A DNA stretch of 64,000 nucleotides from Plotosus lineatus (Eukaryota > Chordata > Actinopteri > Siluriformes > Plotosidae). Position 1 is the stretch's first letter. Every line of letters starts with the position of its first letter. The notes below the pieces were generated by a model. It worked only from the letters and a program-made list of their open reading frames with translations, was not told the origin of the DNA and did not search any database. The DNA lies in contig CM045733.1 in assembly GCA_024760905.1 (NCBI GenBank), positions 70,941,501 through 71,005,500 of the forward strand. The letters are read 5' to 3'. Both the position numbers and the translations under genes were made by a program. Positions 1 through 12,055 of the stretch are shown here, piece after piece.

Positions 1-267
1 CAAAAAAAAATTATGAAAAGGGTATTTAGACTGTATAACGTTTTAATTTACAACAAATAAATATTTTAGCAATAAACAATAACTAATAACATTTATTTTA
101 GACAGTCGTGGTATTGTCTGTGCTTGTGTCACCTGACGTAATGGTTGTACCACCTGTCTTTTGCTCCTTTATTTAAGATTAAACAGGCTACTACTTGGAG
201 AGCTATAACTATAAAGTTTTGATCTGTGCAATTAAGCTCACATATTAAAAACTTTTTACATTTATGA

Positions 268-270
<3 letters not shown>

Positions 271-319
<49 letters not shown>
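271..319. repeat. (AT)n microsatellite
   Basis: About 49 bases of uninterrupted AT dinucleotide. The flanks (1-860) are AT-rich and show no recognisable exon or transposon. Confidence 0.95.
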
Positions 320-322
<3 letters not shown>

Positions 323-868
323 GTTCAGTTTTTCACCAATTAGCAATAATGACAGTAAGTCATTATAACCATGCTTTTTGTTTTTTGCAATTTTCAGACA
401 CCACAATATTAAAATATTATTCTTGGAATTGCTGTCAGGCTAATCACTACCCAAATCAGACCAGTGCAACTGTGAACTACCGTACTTAAGACTTTATTTA
501 TTAACCGCTCTTCAAAGATCATGCCTGTCTTAGGACCAAACAGTTATAAAAGATTTGACAGTAAATCTTCTACCATTTCTTGCAAATTTTTAACTTTGAT
601 AAATATTGGCCTCCTTTTATGTGATGAATTGGAAAACTACAATTTGAAGTCCCTCCTAGTTCTTTAAAACGTACCTCCCTCCTCCAACTTTGTGCAGGAG
701 ACACACAGTGTTTCCAACAACAATCACATTCACTCACTCGACAAAGTCTCAACTCAAAGTGTCTACAGCATAAGAGCATGAGACCTGTTTTTCCCAGCAT
801 AGGAAGTTTAAAACACTTCTTGCATATGTGTACGACAGTTTAATTTTGACCAAACAAAAACATTCTTA

Positions 869-915
869 ATGGAAAACTTATCAAACCAAGAAGCAAATGA
901 AAATCTTTATCTCTG
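869..915 (+). other. Possible first coding exon of the glutaminase-like locus (tentative)
   Basis: An ATG at 869 opens 15 codons (MENLSNQEANENLYL) that end at a very good donor (GTAAGG at 916). The exon ends in phase 2 (TG). Joining it straight to the exon at 1348 would create TGA, so it only works if another exon lies between or if the start is elsewhere. Offered as a candidate only; homology cannot be judged from so short a peptide. Confidence 0.2.
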
Positions 916-1944
916 GTAAGGCTGTTTTACTTTTTCATACTTTCTAATTTCCTCAAAATAACTCAATAGACAGTAATAATTTAATAGCGTCTTTAGAATA
1001 CAAGAATATCCACTCATTATTGTGTATCAAGAGCTGATAAAGTTAAAACTTCACAAAAACACTAAAAAATTGGAACGAAAGGCAAGATTAGGTTGGGATG
1101 CCCAGCACTTATCCACATGACCAGACTTGTCTCAGCACAGAAGTACACTGTCTGTAATGCATGTGGTTCACTTTTTAACTAGCTTACTCTTCCAAGGTCA
1201 ACAGAAAGTTCTATATTCTTCCCATTATGAAAACAATTTCAGAGTATGCGATATGACATTAATGTGACATTCACTTGTCTGTGTCTTTACACCAAAACCA
1301 AATTGCATTAAATGTATAATATAATATGTTGTAATGCTAGTTTTCAGAAAACTCCATCTCTTCATCGCAAATGGAGAAAACGCTATGGTGGTTTGGATGG
1401 CAATAAATTGCTGGAGCCAAATAAGGAGAAGGACAGGAGAGGTATAGGACTACAATCTGTTCTGCTCAACTGTATAATTTGGAAGTGCTCTGTGTGGTTT
1501 TATACACTGTAATTTTCAGTTACAGTCGCTAAATGTGGGTGTTGTTCCAGTTATAGATTGTTTTTTCACAAACATATAGAGTCTGTTGCTATACTACAAG
1601 AGAAAAACTGATCCCTCATCAATAGATGTTAGAATGTTTAGCAAAATAACATCTTCCTCTGCTGTACTCTGCTGCAGAGTCAGTAGAATGCTGTTGTAAA
1701 GAGTGTTTCTTAACTGTGATTGTGTCTTAGGCTGGGGTAAAGTGGATGTGTCCAGGAACAAAATCAGTGCAGTCAGCATACAGATTATATATACAGCCCA
1801 TACACAGCCTATTTATTTTAAGTCTGAGTGGAAATAATTAAAAAGCCACATATTTTATATATTTTGTTTGCTTTGTGTTATCCTTTAACCGAAACAAGGC
1901 ACCATCATCAATGAATTCAGAATCAATCAATCAATACAGAATAG

Positions 1945-2541
1945 GATAGGACAGAATAGGCTCAACAATCCAGAGCAATGGAGAGTGTGGAAAAGAGGTG
2001 AAGAAGCGTGTGCAGGCAGGTTGGAATGGTTGGAGAAAAGTGTCCGGTGTGATGTGCGATAGGAGAGTATCAGCAGGAATGAAAGGAAAACAGTACAAGA
2101 CGGTGATGAAGCCAGCGATGTTGTATGGTTTAGAAACAGTGGCGCTGAGGAAAAGACAGGAGGCAGAGCTGGAGGTAGCGGAGATGAAAATATTGAGGTT
2201 CTCTCTGGGAGTAACGAGGATGGATAGGATCAGGAATGAGTACATCAGAGGGACAGTTCATGTAAGATGTTTTGGAGACAAAGTCAGAGAGGCTAAATTG
2301 AGATAGTTTGGACATGTACAGAGGAGGGATAGTGAGTATATTGGCAGTAGGATGCTGAGGCCGGAACTACCAGGCAGAAGGCCTAGAGGAAGACCGAAGA
2401 AGAGATTTATGGATGTGGTGAAGGAAGAGATGAAGGTCATTGGTGTAAGAGAAGAAGATGCAGAGGACAGGGTGAGATGGAGGCAGATGATTTGCTGTGG
2501 TGACCCCTGAAGGGAACAGCCGAAAGGAAAAGAAGAAGAAG
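1945..2541 (+). mobile_element. RTE-type LINE, 3' fragment
   Basis: Encodes the C-terminal end of the RTE reverse-transcriptase polyprotein ([20 protein letters not shown], then [21 protein letters not shown]). It ends with the family's 3' tail, GACCCCTGAAGGGAACAGCC then GAAAGGAAAAGAAGAAG. It is 5'-truncated, and a TAG after EAKLR interrupts the frame near 2305. It lies in an intron of the glutaminase-like locus. Confidence 0.9.
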
Positions 2542-3380
2542 AATATTTTACAACCGTGATTGCATTCAGGAACAATTATGAATTTTAGTGGCTTTTTTTA
2601 TTAAATAATTTATATATTATGGTCCGTATTGATCTCTCTTTTGAGTCATCCTGTTTTTCTCTGAAGGGAAAAGCTGAATATATATTTTTTTCAAGGTAAG
2701 AAAATTAAAAATCAGAAAGTTGAGCTACATTTAGAGAACCTGAGGAGCTTAAAATATAATTGAAACGAAAAAAAAAAAAAATCATACAACAGAAAAGCAG
2801 ATCCAAGCAATGATTTATAGGCAATTTCAAAACAAAATGTTCAAAACACTAGTTACATAAGCCACATAAGCTTTATAGCACCCAGTCAGGTTTTCAGTTT
2901 TTAAACAGGGAATGGTGAAAAGACATTTTACCAAAATATCAGTAGTAAAATGTAGAAAAAGAGACATCTTTAAGAACTGATGAATGAAAAGGATTTATAG
3001 CTTCTACAACAAAGCTTCTTTTTGACTTGAACAGCGAATTTCATACCTTCATTTGTACAAGAAAATTCCACAACTGCAGCTGAGATTTAAAATAGAAATT
3101 ACAATCATAACCCACACACCAGGCTGCAGATGTTTGCAGTTTTATTATACGATTACTTGGAATTCCGAGGTTTTGGGAGGTGACCACCACTTCATGGCTA
3201 ACAATATCTAAAAACTTGTGGCCTATATTATACAATAGCCTAACTGAATAGTCTTGCTTCAAGTCCTCTCTTAAGATGCCTTTTTCATGAAAGATTTTTT
3301 TTTCCTGTTGTGAAGTAAAGAATGTCAAAGCAACCTTTAATATTTCTCTACCTCTTTACTGCTATTTACTCTCTCTTTAG
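2542..3380. other. Intronic sequence, no feature seen
   Basis: AT-rich sequence with short A and T runs. No exon, transposon end or structured repeat was recognised up to the acceptor at 3379-3380. Confidence 0.5.
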
Positions 3381-4857
3381 AGAATGGTGTGATGACAGAT
3401 GCTGTCTCTGAAAGGAATGCTGCCCCTGTGAAGAGTGCAGTTCAGGTACCTGTGTACAAGCTCTGTCCTGTTCAACCTGCCACTGCAACATCAACACTTA
3501 TAAAATCTCGATAAAGCCTAAAACATGATCATGGAAAATATCTTGTTAAAACATCAAGGGATAGAAACAATAGGAAAATAATTTGCTATTTCAGCAAAGC
3601 CATAGGTTATTTCTATTTTTAGGTGGAACCCTATCTGTGCAAGAGATAAAGTTGACATGACCTGTAATAAAACCATTGCTCCTGGCACTTCTTGTTGCTG
3701 CTGTCAGCCAGCAGCATACTTGACACCCTGCATGTTTCCAGGTGCAAAACCTGCAACAAAATAAATTGTTAAAGTCCTCAGTTCTGTAGATTACAAACAG
3801 TATGAAGTTAGGTAAAGTAGGTGAAGTCTGTTGGGCTTTGTTTGGGTTAAAAAATGGAAAATCATGTGCCCTTTTCTACTGTAAATGTAGGAGTGCCATG
3901 AAATATACTTTCTTTCATAGCGTCGCTTTGAATGCCATGTTGTTTTTTACTGTTTCCAGTAGACCCGTTTTGCAGATAATATTGCAGATAATATTGCTAA
4001 GACAGTGCCAAGAAAAGCTGTGCTATCTCACAGGCCTGTCAACTTTGCAGTTCCAGTATCAACAGGTAGAGATCTTAAACAGAAATGAAATATAGGAGGA
4101 AATCTACAGTGTAGTAATCATGCAAACCAATATCACTATTTCCAGGATAGAAAATAATGGTTTAGAAAGTTGTACTCTACTGCTGTAGAAGAGGTCACCA
4201 TAAAACGACTCTAGCTGGTCCAAAAATTTGAAACTATGCTTTATTGAATAATCTCAATCAACAGTTAATTGTTTTAAAAATAAATTATCATTTCTAAAAT
4301 TGCAGCCATTGCTGAAAATTGTGCAAAAAAGTAAAGTATCACCATTTTAACAGAAAATGAGGTTTTCTGCAAATTGTGATGTTTAAATTAAAATTGATGA
4401 GCAGATATATTATAGATTAAGGAATGTGTGTATTAGGAAAACAATACATTTGTCATTTTTGGTACACTCTTGCAAGGTATCTCCAACAATATTTTAATCT
4501 GGGCTATAATTAGGCCACAACATAAATCGCTTTTCTGTTAGCCTTTCCTTAAAGATGATTATGCATTGTTTAAAGCCATCTCCAGTTCAATTTCAAATTC
4601 AGACAGATGGGCTTATGTTATTGGCCACAACAAAAATCTTAACAATAGAAATAACAGCAAGATGAAGAATACTGCACTTATTGACTTATTCATTCAGCCT
4701 GGTATACACCTTTCAAATGTGGTCTCATGAACACATACTAAGCTTATGATGAGATCAAATGTTAGCACTGCTACAAGAACTTGTCCTAAATTCCTAGTAT
4801 CAATTAATTAAAGTGTTGCCCACTGTTGCTCAACTTTAAGATAAGATAAGTCTGTCT

Positions 4858-4972
4858 GTCTGTCTTCCTTTCGGCTTTTTCCCTTTTACTCGGGAGTCGC
4901 CACAGCGAACCATTTGATTCGCACGTTTGATTTGGCAGAGGTTTTTACGTCGGATGCCCTATTAATCTCACA
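4858..4972 (-). mobile_element. Mini-RTE: RTE 5' leader fused to RTE 3' tail
   Basis: Read on the minus strand, the 5' leader of the RTE family (GGGCATCCGACGTAAAAACC, CTCTGCCAAATCAAACGTGC) runs directly into its 3' tail (GGTTCGCTGTGGCGACTCCC, then GCCGAAAGGAAGACAG). The coding body is missing. The same fusion recurs at 40905-41040. Confidence 0.7.
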
Positions 4973-5284
4973 ATGGAGAAATTCACTGTTACAGGCTCTT
5001 GAGATACCATCAGTAGGGGGTGCAAAAATAGATACATATACAAACATACACACATACATATATAATTATATAAGTAAATAAATGAATAGATACATAAATA
5101 GTATAAATTAATAAACAATAAAAGAAAAGAAGGGAACGACTTTGTAGACTGGCCTATATTCACGTGTACATGTATCTGAGGGCGGAGTAGATGGGTTGAT
5201 ATGGTTGACAGTCAGTGGGGTAGATGTGGTTGATTAAAGTGCACGGGGTTTTTATTGCACATAACCGGTATTTTCACAGACAGT

Positions 5285-5811
5285 TACAAAGTGGCGTTGT
5301 ACAGTCTGACAGCGGTGGGAATGAACGACCTGCGGTAGCGCTCCTTCCTGCAATGAGGATGTCTCAGTCGTCCACTGAAGGAGCTACTCAGCTTCTCTAC
5401 AGTCTGGTGCAGTGGGTGAGAGCCGTTGACCAAGATGGATGTGAGCTTTGCTACCATCCTCCTCTCACTCACCTCCTCCACAGAGTCCAGTGGGCAGCCT
5501 AGGACAGAGCTGGCCCTCCTGACCAGCTTGTTCAGTCTCTTTCTGTCCCGCTCTGTGCTGCCCGGGGCCCAGCAGATGGCAGCGTAGAGGATTGCAGAGG
5601 CTACCACAGAGTCATAAAAAGTCCTGAGCAGAGGTCTGCATACTCCGAAGGACCTCAGTCTCCTCAGAAGGTGGAGGCGACTCTGGCCCTTCTTGTACAG
5701 GGCGTTGGTGTTGTGGGACCAGTCCAGTTTATTGTTAAGGTGAACGCCCAGGTATTTGAAACTGTCCACTGTCTCAATGTCCTGTCCCTGGACGTTCACT
5801 AGTGAGTGTGT

Positions 5812-5883
<72 letters not shown>
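5285..5883 (-). mobile_element. L2-like LINE reverse-transcriptase C-terminal fragment, abutting a (GT)n tract
   Basis: The minus strand from about 5805 to 5287 keeps an open frame of about 170 codons typical of fish L2/Maui-like LINEs. It contains VDSFKYLGVHLNNKLDW, the segment KGQSRLHLLRRLRSFGVC, SVVASAILYAAICW, and the end RRSFIPTAVRLYNATL followed by a stop. The 5' side on that strand merges with a (CA)n tract, (GT)n on the plus strand at 5813-5883. No upstream palm domain is present. It lies in the intron before the exon at 5893. Confidence 0.8.
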
Positions 5884-5885
<2 letters not shown>

Positions 5886-6766
5886 TTACAAGCATTCAAC
5901 AGCAATGTTGGCACAAAAGTGCTTCAGGCAGAACCAGAGCAAATGCTCTTTGCCCAACTGTGGACAAGAATCAGTAAGACTGAAGCCCAGCAATCCAAGA
6001 AAAAAACGTGAGTCTTATGTGTCATCCACAAAATCTTTTTACCCTGGTTACAATTAGTAACTTTCGTACCACCAGTATGTTTTTTGTTGTTGTTGCTTTG
6101 AGGGGGTGTTCTGTTTTGTTTTGTTTTGTTTTTTCTTTTTTGTGATGCACGTCTTATTCCCACAGAGCTTCTGATGTGCTGTTTGACAGCTTTGCCACTG
6201 AAGGAAAAGTCAGCACTAATAATTTCTTTGAAGTATTTAAGAAAGGCATAATCTGTCATGCCCTAAGTAATACTCCAATTCAGAAAATTTTAGATACTTT
6301 CTTTTTTTTATCAACAGACCCTTTGGTGTTCTGAAATACTGTATTAAGAACTGACCCATGGATTAAGGACTGTTATGCACTTATGAAAAAACTGCAGGAC
6401 ATTGATGGGGTGGTGGACAGGATCACCATCCAAAGGTCTGAAGCCTCATAAACAAGTCATAAACCTGTGTTATTGAATACAAATTAAACAGATGTTACTT
6501 ACTTATTAAACCTGGTGATAATGGCTGTACCAGTTCTCTTTTGTGCTACACTTGTAGGTGTGTGACAGGCTTTGTGTCTTTCATTCTGAAAGCAATGTAA
6601 GGCAGATTTGTTATTCCAGAATTCTGTGTTTGCTGAAGAGACCCAAAAGTTATTCAATAAATGTAAACAGCTGTCTTCTGTACAGGTGTGTATGAATAAT
6701 ATGCTATATCTTATTACGACACCAGACAAGTAATATTTATAAGATGATTGAATGATTCCATAAATC

Positions 6767-6767
6767 A

Positions 6768-6806
<39 letters not shown>

Positions 6807-6808
6807 CA
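6767..6808. repeat. (ATT)n microsatellite
   Basis: Tandem ATT units, followed by degenerate ATC/ATA repeats to about 6870. Lies in the intron between the exons at 6558 and 6936. Confidence 0.9.
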
Positions 6809-7888
6809 ATAATAATCATAATCATAATCACCATCAACATCTTTATCATCATAATAATCATAATAATTGTGTCTTTGCAATGAAAATATATTAATAGTGG
6901 CTTTAGAAATATTTTTTAAAATCTAATTTTTACAGGAGAGGAAAGACAGAAGCAAGGCCAGTGGCAAGTGGGGGGTTTCAGTCTGCACTGTGGGTGGGCA
7001 GAGGTATTGAAGTGAAACCATTTTAAAATTAATGTTTTGTCACCAGTTCAAGATTTCCACTTAAAAACCAGAGCAATTTTAGATTATTTTCTATCCATGG
7101 CATCTACACTCAATTTGGTAACTGTCATTTAGTCAAAATGCTTTGAGTTGATGGATGAGATTTAGATTATACTGAAATAAGAAGTAAATATAATGGGTTT
7201 TGTCATTTTGGCTGTAGGCTTTCTCTCGGGGACTGGAATGAGCCTTGTGTTCTGGGAGAGATTGCCTGGCCTCTTGTTTATGGGCTTGCTGTGGATCAGT
7301 CTGGTATTGACCATGTCCATAGATATGTAGGAGTAGAGGAATATGCAAAATATGAAGCCCCCTTTACCCTGAGTGAACAAGGTAACAACAAACAACATTA
7401 GACATCCGACATTAGACTTACTTTATAGGATTGATTCAATTTCACATCATTTTAACTGATGTTTAGAAAAACTGAAATGTATAAATGGTTGATGTGGTTG
7501 TTTTGAATTATTCTTAATTATTAAAATAAATATGATTCTGGATTGCAGGTGTCCCTCACACTCCCCTAACAGAAACAGGAGCTATTATATGTGCATCAAT
7601 ACTTCAGGTGGTGAACATGTTTAAATGATTACCAGTTGCATTTTTATTGCTATGTATATGATCATATATATTACATCATCAAATAACCACCCAAAGGCAC
7701 CCACAAAATAATTAAGTCCCCATTTTGATTATTTCTTCCTTTCAGCAATTAACACTGAGTCAAGTTACAGAGGAAGAGGAGAAATATGAGTCGGTATGCA
7801 TACATTTTTTGTAGCATAGATATTCTGAACTTTTAGATTTTTTAAGCTTTTCCCTCAATTGTATTAAATATATATATGTTTAAATTAA

Positions 7889-7932
<44 letters not shown>

Positions 7933-7933
7933 G
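7889..7933. repeat. (ATA)n microsatellite
   Basis: About 14 ATA/AAT units that form the upstream border of the SINE starting at 7934. Confidence 0.9.
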
Positions 7934-8270
7934 GGCAGAGGTGACTTGATGGTAAGAGTTGTTGGATTACTGATCCTAAGGTGCAGGTTCAAGTCCCACT
8001 GTCAGTGGGTTGTCAATGATGTCTCCCCAGTGCATTTAACTGGGTTAGCAAAGGCCAGTCATGTCTCTCACTGTCTGTGGTGAAAGGCATGTGAAAAACC
8101 TTTACTGACTTTCTTCAAGAGTAGCTGCATAGCCCACAGCATTTTTCTTCCCTGATCTCCTGGTGAACTGTCCAAGGTATATGCTACCCTGCACCCAGCG
8201 TTGGATGAGATGGGTGCCTGCCTCCTTGCAACCCTACATAGGATTAAGCATCTTAGAAAATGAATGAATA
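7934..8270 (+). mobile_element. tRNA-derived SINE, plus orientation
   Basis: Begins with a degenerate tRNA-like head containing a B-box-like GGTTCAAGTCCCACT. The body has CAGTCATGTCTCTCAC, CCTTGCAACCC and a terminal GGATTAAGCATCTTAGAAAA. The same family recurs inverted at 8341, 23705 and 53808. It lies where the missing glutaminase core exons would be expected. Confidence 0.75.
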
Positions 8271-8273
8271 TTA

Positions 8274-8274
<1 letters not shown>

Positions 8275-8320
<46 letters not shown>

Positions 8321-8340
8321 TATTATTATTATTATTATTC
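8275..8340. repeat. (TTA)n microsatellite
   Basis: Over 60 bases of TTA units separating two SINE copies in opposite orientation. Confidence 0.95.
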
Positions 8341-8590
8341 ATTCATTCATTCTGAACCACTTAATCATAATTAGGGTCACGGGGAGGCTGGTTGGTGCCC
8401 ATCTCAGCCGACTCTGGGCGTAGGCAGAGTACACCCTGGAAAACTTGCCAGTCCATCGCAGGGCAGAAACATGCTATGCAGCTTACTCTTGTTGAAAGTC
8501 AGCAATGGTTCTTTTACATGCCTCTCACCACAGACAGACATTGAGAGACGTGGCCGGCCTTTGACAACCCAGTTAGCTGCACTGGGGGTT
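8341..8590 (-). mobile_element. tRNA-derived SINE, minus orientation, head truncated
   Basis: Reverse complement of the same SINE body: CATTCATTCTGAACCACTTA, GGTGCCCATCTCAGCC, then GAAAGTCAGCAATGGTTC. Together with the copy at 7934 it makes a tail-to-tail inverted pair around (TTA)n. Confidence 0.7.
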
Positions 8591-8615
8591 ATTATTATTA
8601 TTATTATTATTATTA

Positions 8616-9072
8616 GGAAAAGTGTACAAGACGGTGTTGAGGCCAACGATGTTGTATGGGTTAGAAACAGTGGCCCTGGGGAAAAGACAGGAGGCAGAGT
8701 TGGAGGTAGCAGAGATGAAAATGTTGAGGTTCTCTTTGGGAGTAACGAGGATGGATAGGATCAGGAATGAGCACATCAGAGGGACAGCACATGTAAGACG
8801 TTTTGGAGACAAAGTCAGAGAGGCTAGATTGAGATGGTTTGGACATGTACAGAGGAGGGATAGTGAGTATATTGGTAATAGGATGCTGAGGCTGGAACTA
8901 CCAGGCAAAAGGCCTAGAGGAAGACCAAAGAGACGATTCATGGATGTGGTGAAGGAGAACATGAAGGTCGTTGGTGTAAGAGAAGAAGATGCAAAGGATA
9001 GAGTGAGATGGAGGCAGATGATTCGCTGTGGCGACCCCTGAAGGGAAAAGCCGAAAGGAAAAGAAGAAGACA
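8616..9072 (+). mobile_element. RTE-type LINE, 3' fragment
   Basis: An open frame of about 139 codons (from [20 protein letters not shown] to [11 protein letters not shown], stop at 9041) is the extreme C-terminus of the RTE polyprotein, followed by the GAAGGGAAAAGCCGAAAGG tail. The 5' truncation point meets an (ATT)n tract at 8588-8615. It lies inside the gap in the glutaminase-like locus. Confidence 0.9.
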
Positions 9073-9827
9073 GTAAATTATTATGTCTAATATGCAGTGC
9101 TGTTTCATATTATGCAGTCATTGTCACAAGTACAAATAAGTTACATTTAAAGTTAAGTCACAAAAAAATCATTCTTTTATTAGTAATAGTCCTCAATCAC
9201 CCCCTGCTGGTAAAACCAAAGCTTTTAATGCATTTCTGGTTTATTATATCATGCAGCACTATAATCGTTTTAGTCTCAGTCAAAACTCGGACAAGCTTGC
9301 CAGTTAACTGAATAAGACGGTGTGTCTGAATCTAGAGCAGGGTCATGCCCATTCTGGGATTAAATTTGATTCATTCAAAACCGATATTCTAAATATTCAT
9401 ATTTCATTTCATTTCTGCACCCCTCACGTTAAACTGTCTCATAAACTCCTATGATGTAAGAGATCATAATAGCTCTTCCACATTCCCTCTCAGACATCTA
9501 TGCCTGCCAAGTCCAGCAGTTCTGGTGTTGTGTTGATAGTCGTCCCTGGAGTCCTGGGCATCACTAGCTGGTCACCAGAACTGGATGCATATGGAAACTC
9601 CTGGAGGGCTGTGCATTTCTCCGAGGTAACGACCCGTTTCCAAAATCATGCAAGATGGCGTCAGGTGAAATGCTAATTGTCTGTCTTTGATTCAGGAGCT
9701 AGTGTCAGTGTTTCAGCTGCACAGCTTTGACATCAGGACCTCGTTCAGACAGGTGTTGTCCTACAGTCAATGGAAAGTGGAGTCAGAGGTTAGCTAAAGT
9801 ACTAAAATAATATACCAGTATATATAC

Positions 9828-9950
<123 letters not shown>

Positions 9951-10232
9951 GAGTACCTTTATTAAATAGCATGAATTTTATAATGTTATTCTTCATTTCT
10001 CCGGTCTTATAGGGCTATCAAATCATGAACATCCTATTGGCTGCTTATCAATGGGATCTGCATTCATTGCGGAGGTACAGAGATCATACTCAACTGATAA
10101 AATCATTAATGATGCACTAAAGGATTGTTCGCTTTTATGAACAATGAAATGATACACATATTCGTTAAGTGTCCTTTGGGTAACCTTATAATTAAGCTCC
10201 TGAGAAAGGAAATTTCATATTTAAACTTAAAC

Positions 10233-11228
10233 CAGCAGAGGAGTCTATGCAGGAGTACTAGAGAGGAGGATCCGACCGATAGTCGAACCTCGGACTCAGG
10301 AGGAACAATGTGGTTTCGTCCTGGCCGCAGCACTCTTGACCAACTCTATACGCTCCACAGGATTCTGGAGCGGGCATGGGAGTTTGCCCAATCTGTCCAC
10401 ATGTGCTTTGTGGATTTGGAGAAGGCTTTCGACCGTGTCCCTCGAAAGATCTTGTGGGGCGTGCTCCGAGAATACGGCGTTCCGGTTCCGTTGCTACGAG
10501 CTATTCGGTCGCTGTATCACCGGAGCCAGAGTTTGTTCCGTATTGGTAACAGCAGGTCGGATTCGTTTCCAGTGGGAGTTGGAGTCCGCCAAGGCTGTCC
10601 TTTGTCACCGATTCTGTTCATAATTTTTATGGACAGAACTTCTCAGCGCAGTCGAGGCGATGAGGGGTTCTGGTTTGGTTCGCTGCAGCCTCTGCTTTTA
10701 AGCGGTGCCTGTACCGGTCCGTCGTGGTGAAGAAGGAGCTGAGCCGCAAGGCGAAGCTCTCAATTTACCAGTCGATCTACGTTCCAACCCTCACCCATGG
10801 TCACGAGCTTTGGGTAATGACCGAAAGAACAAGATCACGGATACAAGCGGCTGAAATGAGCTTCCTTCGCCGGGTGGCGGGGTTCTCCCTTAGAGATAAG
10901 GTGAGAAGCTCCGCCATCCGGGGAGAGCTCGGAGTAGATCCGCTGCTCCTCCGCATTGAGAGGGGCCAGTTGAGGTGGCTCGGGCATGTGGTCAGAATGC
11001 CCCCCGGACGCCTCCCTGGTGTGGTGTTTCGGGCATGTCCAACCGGGAAGAGACCCCGGGGTCGACCTAGAACACGCTGGAGGGACTATGTCTCTCGGCT
11101 TATCTGGGACCGCTTCGGTGTCCCCCCGGGAGAGTTGGAGGAAGTGGCTCGGGAGAGGGACGTCTGAACCTCTTTGCTAAGGTTGCTGCCCCCGCGACCC
11201 GACCCTGGACTAAGCGGAAGAAGATGAT
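10233..11228 (+). mobile_element. Second LINE family, reverse-transcriptase fragment with internal deletion
   Basis: Reads FRPGRSTLDQLYTLHRILE, VDLEKAFDRVPRKILWGVL, GVRQGCPLSPILFIIFMDR, then jumps to VVKKELSRKAKLSIYQSIYV and LRRVAGFSLRDKVRSSAIRG, losing the segment with the catalytic [FY]xDD. It ends CGCGACCCGACCCTGGACTA followed by AGCGGAAGAAGATGATG, the usual tail of this abundant fish LINE (Rex-like; clade not determined). It is unrelated in sequence to the RTE copies here and is inserted in the intron before the ankyrin exon at 12577. Confidence 0.85.
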
Positions 11229-11324
11229 GATGAAACTTAAACCACAAAGCACCACAAAGCAGAGTACAGTATTGCCCAAAGTTTAATCATCAATATTTGT
11301 TTGCCAGATTATCTGTGAATAAAA

Positions 11325-12055
11325 TCATGACTACAATTGTGCATGGAACTTGGTGGGAACACTACCCTACCTGAGTCCCAGAGGTGATTTGATTCCTGAA
11401 TGTCAGTTTAATAGGTGAAGGTCAGAGCAGTGTCAGAAATTTTTGGAGATCACTTATTACCTTGAAACAAGTGTCCATAGACATATGGTCATGTACACTA
11501 ATACAAAAGTATATACTGTATGTGGTGCTTTTCAACACCTTGGAAATGCATCCTCATGTCCCTCACATGCATATCATCCTTGTGTCTTACTCCCTCCCAC
11601 CGAGGAAACATGGAGACGTTGTGAGGTGCATGTAATCAACAAAATGTGTTTTAAGAGAAATAAGAGGTCGTTTACGTTGAATCATCATGCAGAGCGACGT
11701 TCATTGCTGATGACAGCAGCACAGCTGCCCTGCTGCTAAAAAGCATCCAATATAATATACTGTACAAGGCTAATTATTAAAACACTAGTGTATATCTTTT
11801 CCCAGTATCTCTCCTGTGTCCTTGCTCATCGTTCCTCACTCCTTGATCCATGCTCATTGATGCACAAATAAAAAAATTGGGATGGTTAGCGCACACACAG
11901 GCTTTGAAATGAGACAATTACCTTTGACCTTGAATGACCTTGAAAGGTGAAAATCATGCAATTTTTTTAATCCTTCAAACGGACATTTAGTAAAATAAGC
12001 ACATGGTTAATTAAAACCAGTACCTATATAGAGCTCATTTGCTACATTTACTCTG
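11325..12055 (+). repeat. Unclassified interspersed repeat, copy 1
   Basis: Segments AACTTGGTGGGAACACTACC, GAAATGAGACAATTACCTTT and TAAAACCAGTACCTATATAG have close counterparts in the same order at 29095-29465. Copy 1 carries about 350 extra bases in the middle (about 11510-11890). No coding capacity or terminal repeat was recognised. Confidence 0.5.

Noticed and set aside
5756..6057. Plus-strand frames rich in Cys-Val through the GT repeat
   Set aside because: They are translations of (GT)n, not genes. The supported reading of 5893-6007 is another frame that joins in phase with its neighbours.
6233..6265. Extension of the glutaminase-like exon at 6166 to a later donor (GTAATA at 6266)
   Set aside because: It adds residues not expected in the GLS fold and leads into TGA in the next exon. 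It does not rescue the frame.
7934..8020. Possible tRNA gene
   Set aside because: The B-box-like GGTTCAAGTCC belongs to a SINE head. No cloverleaf with paired acceptor stem was found, and the same text recurs in other SINE copies.
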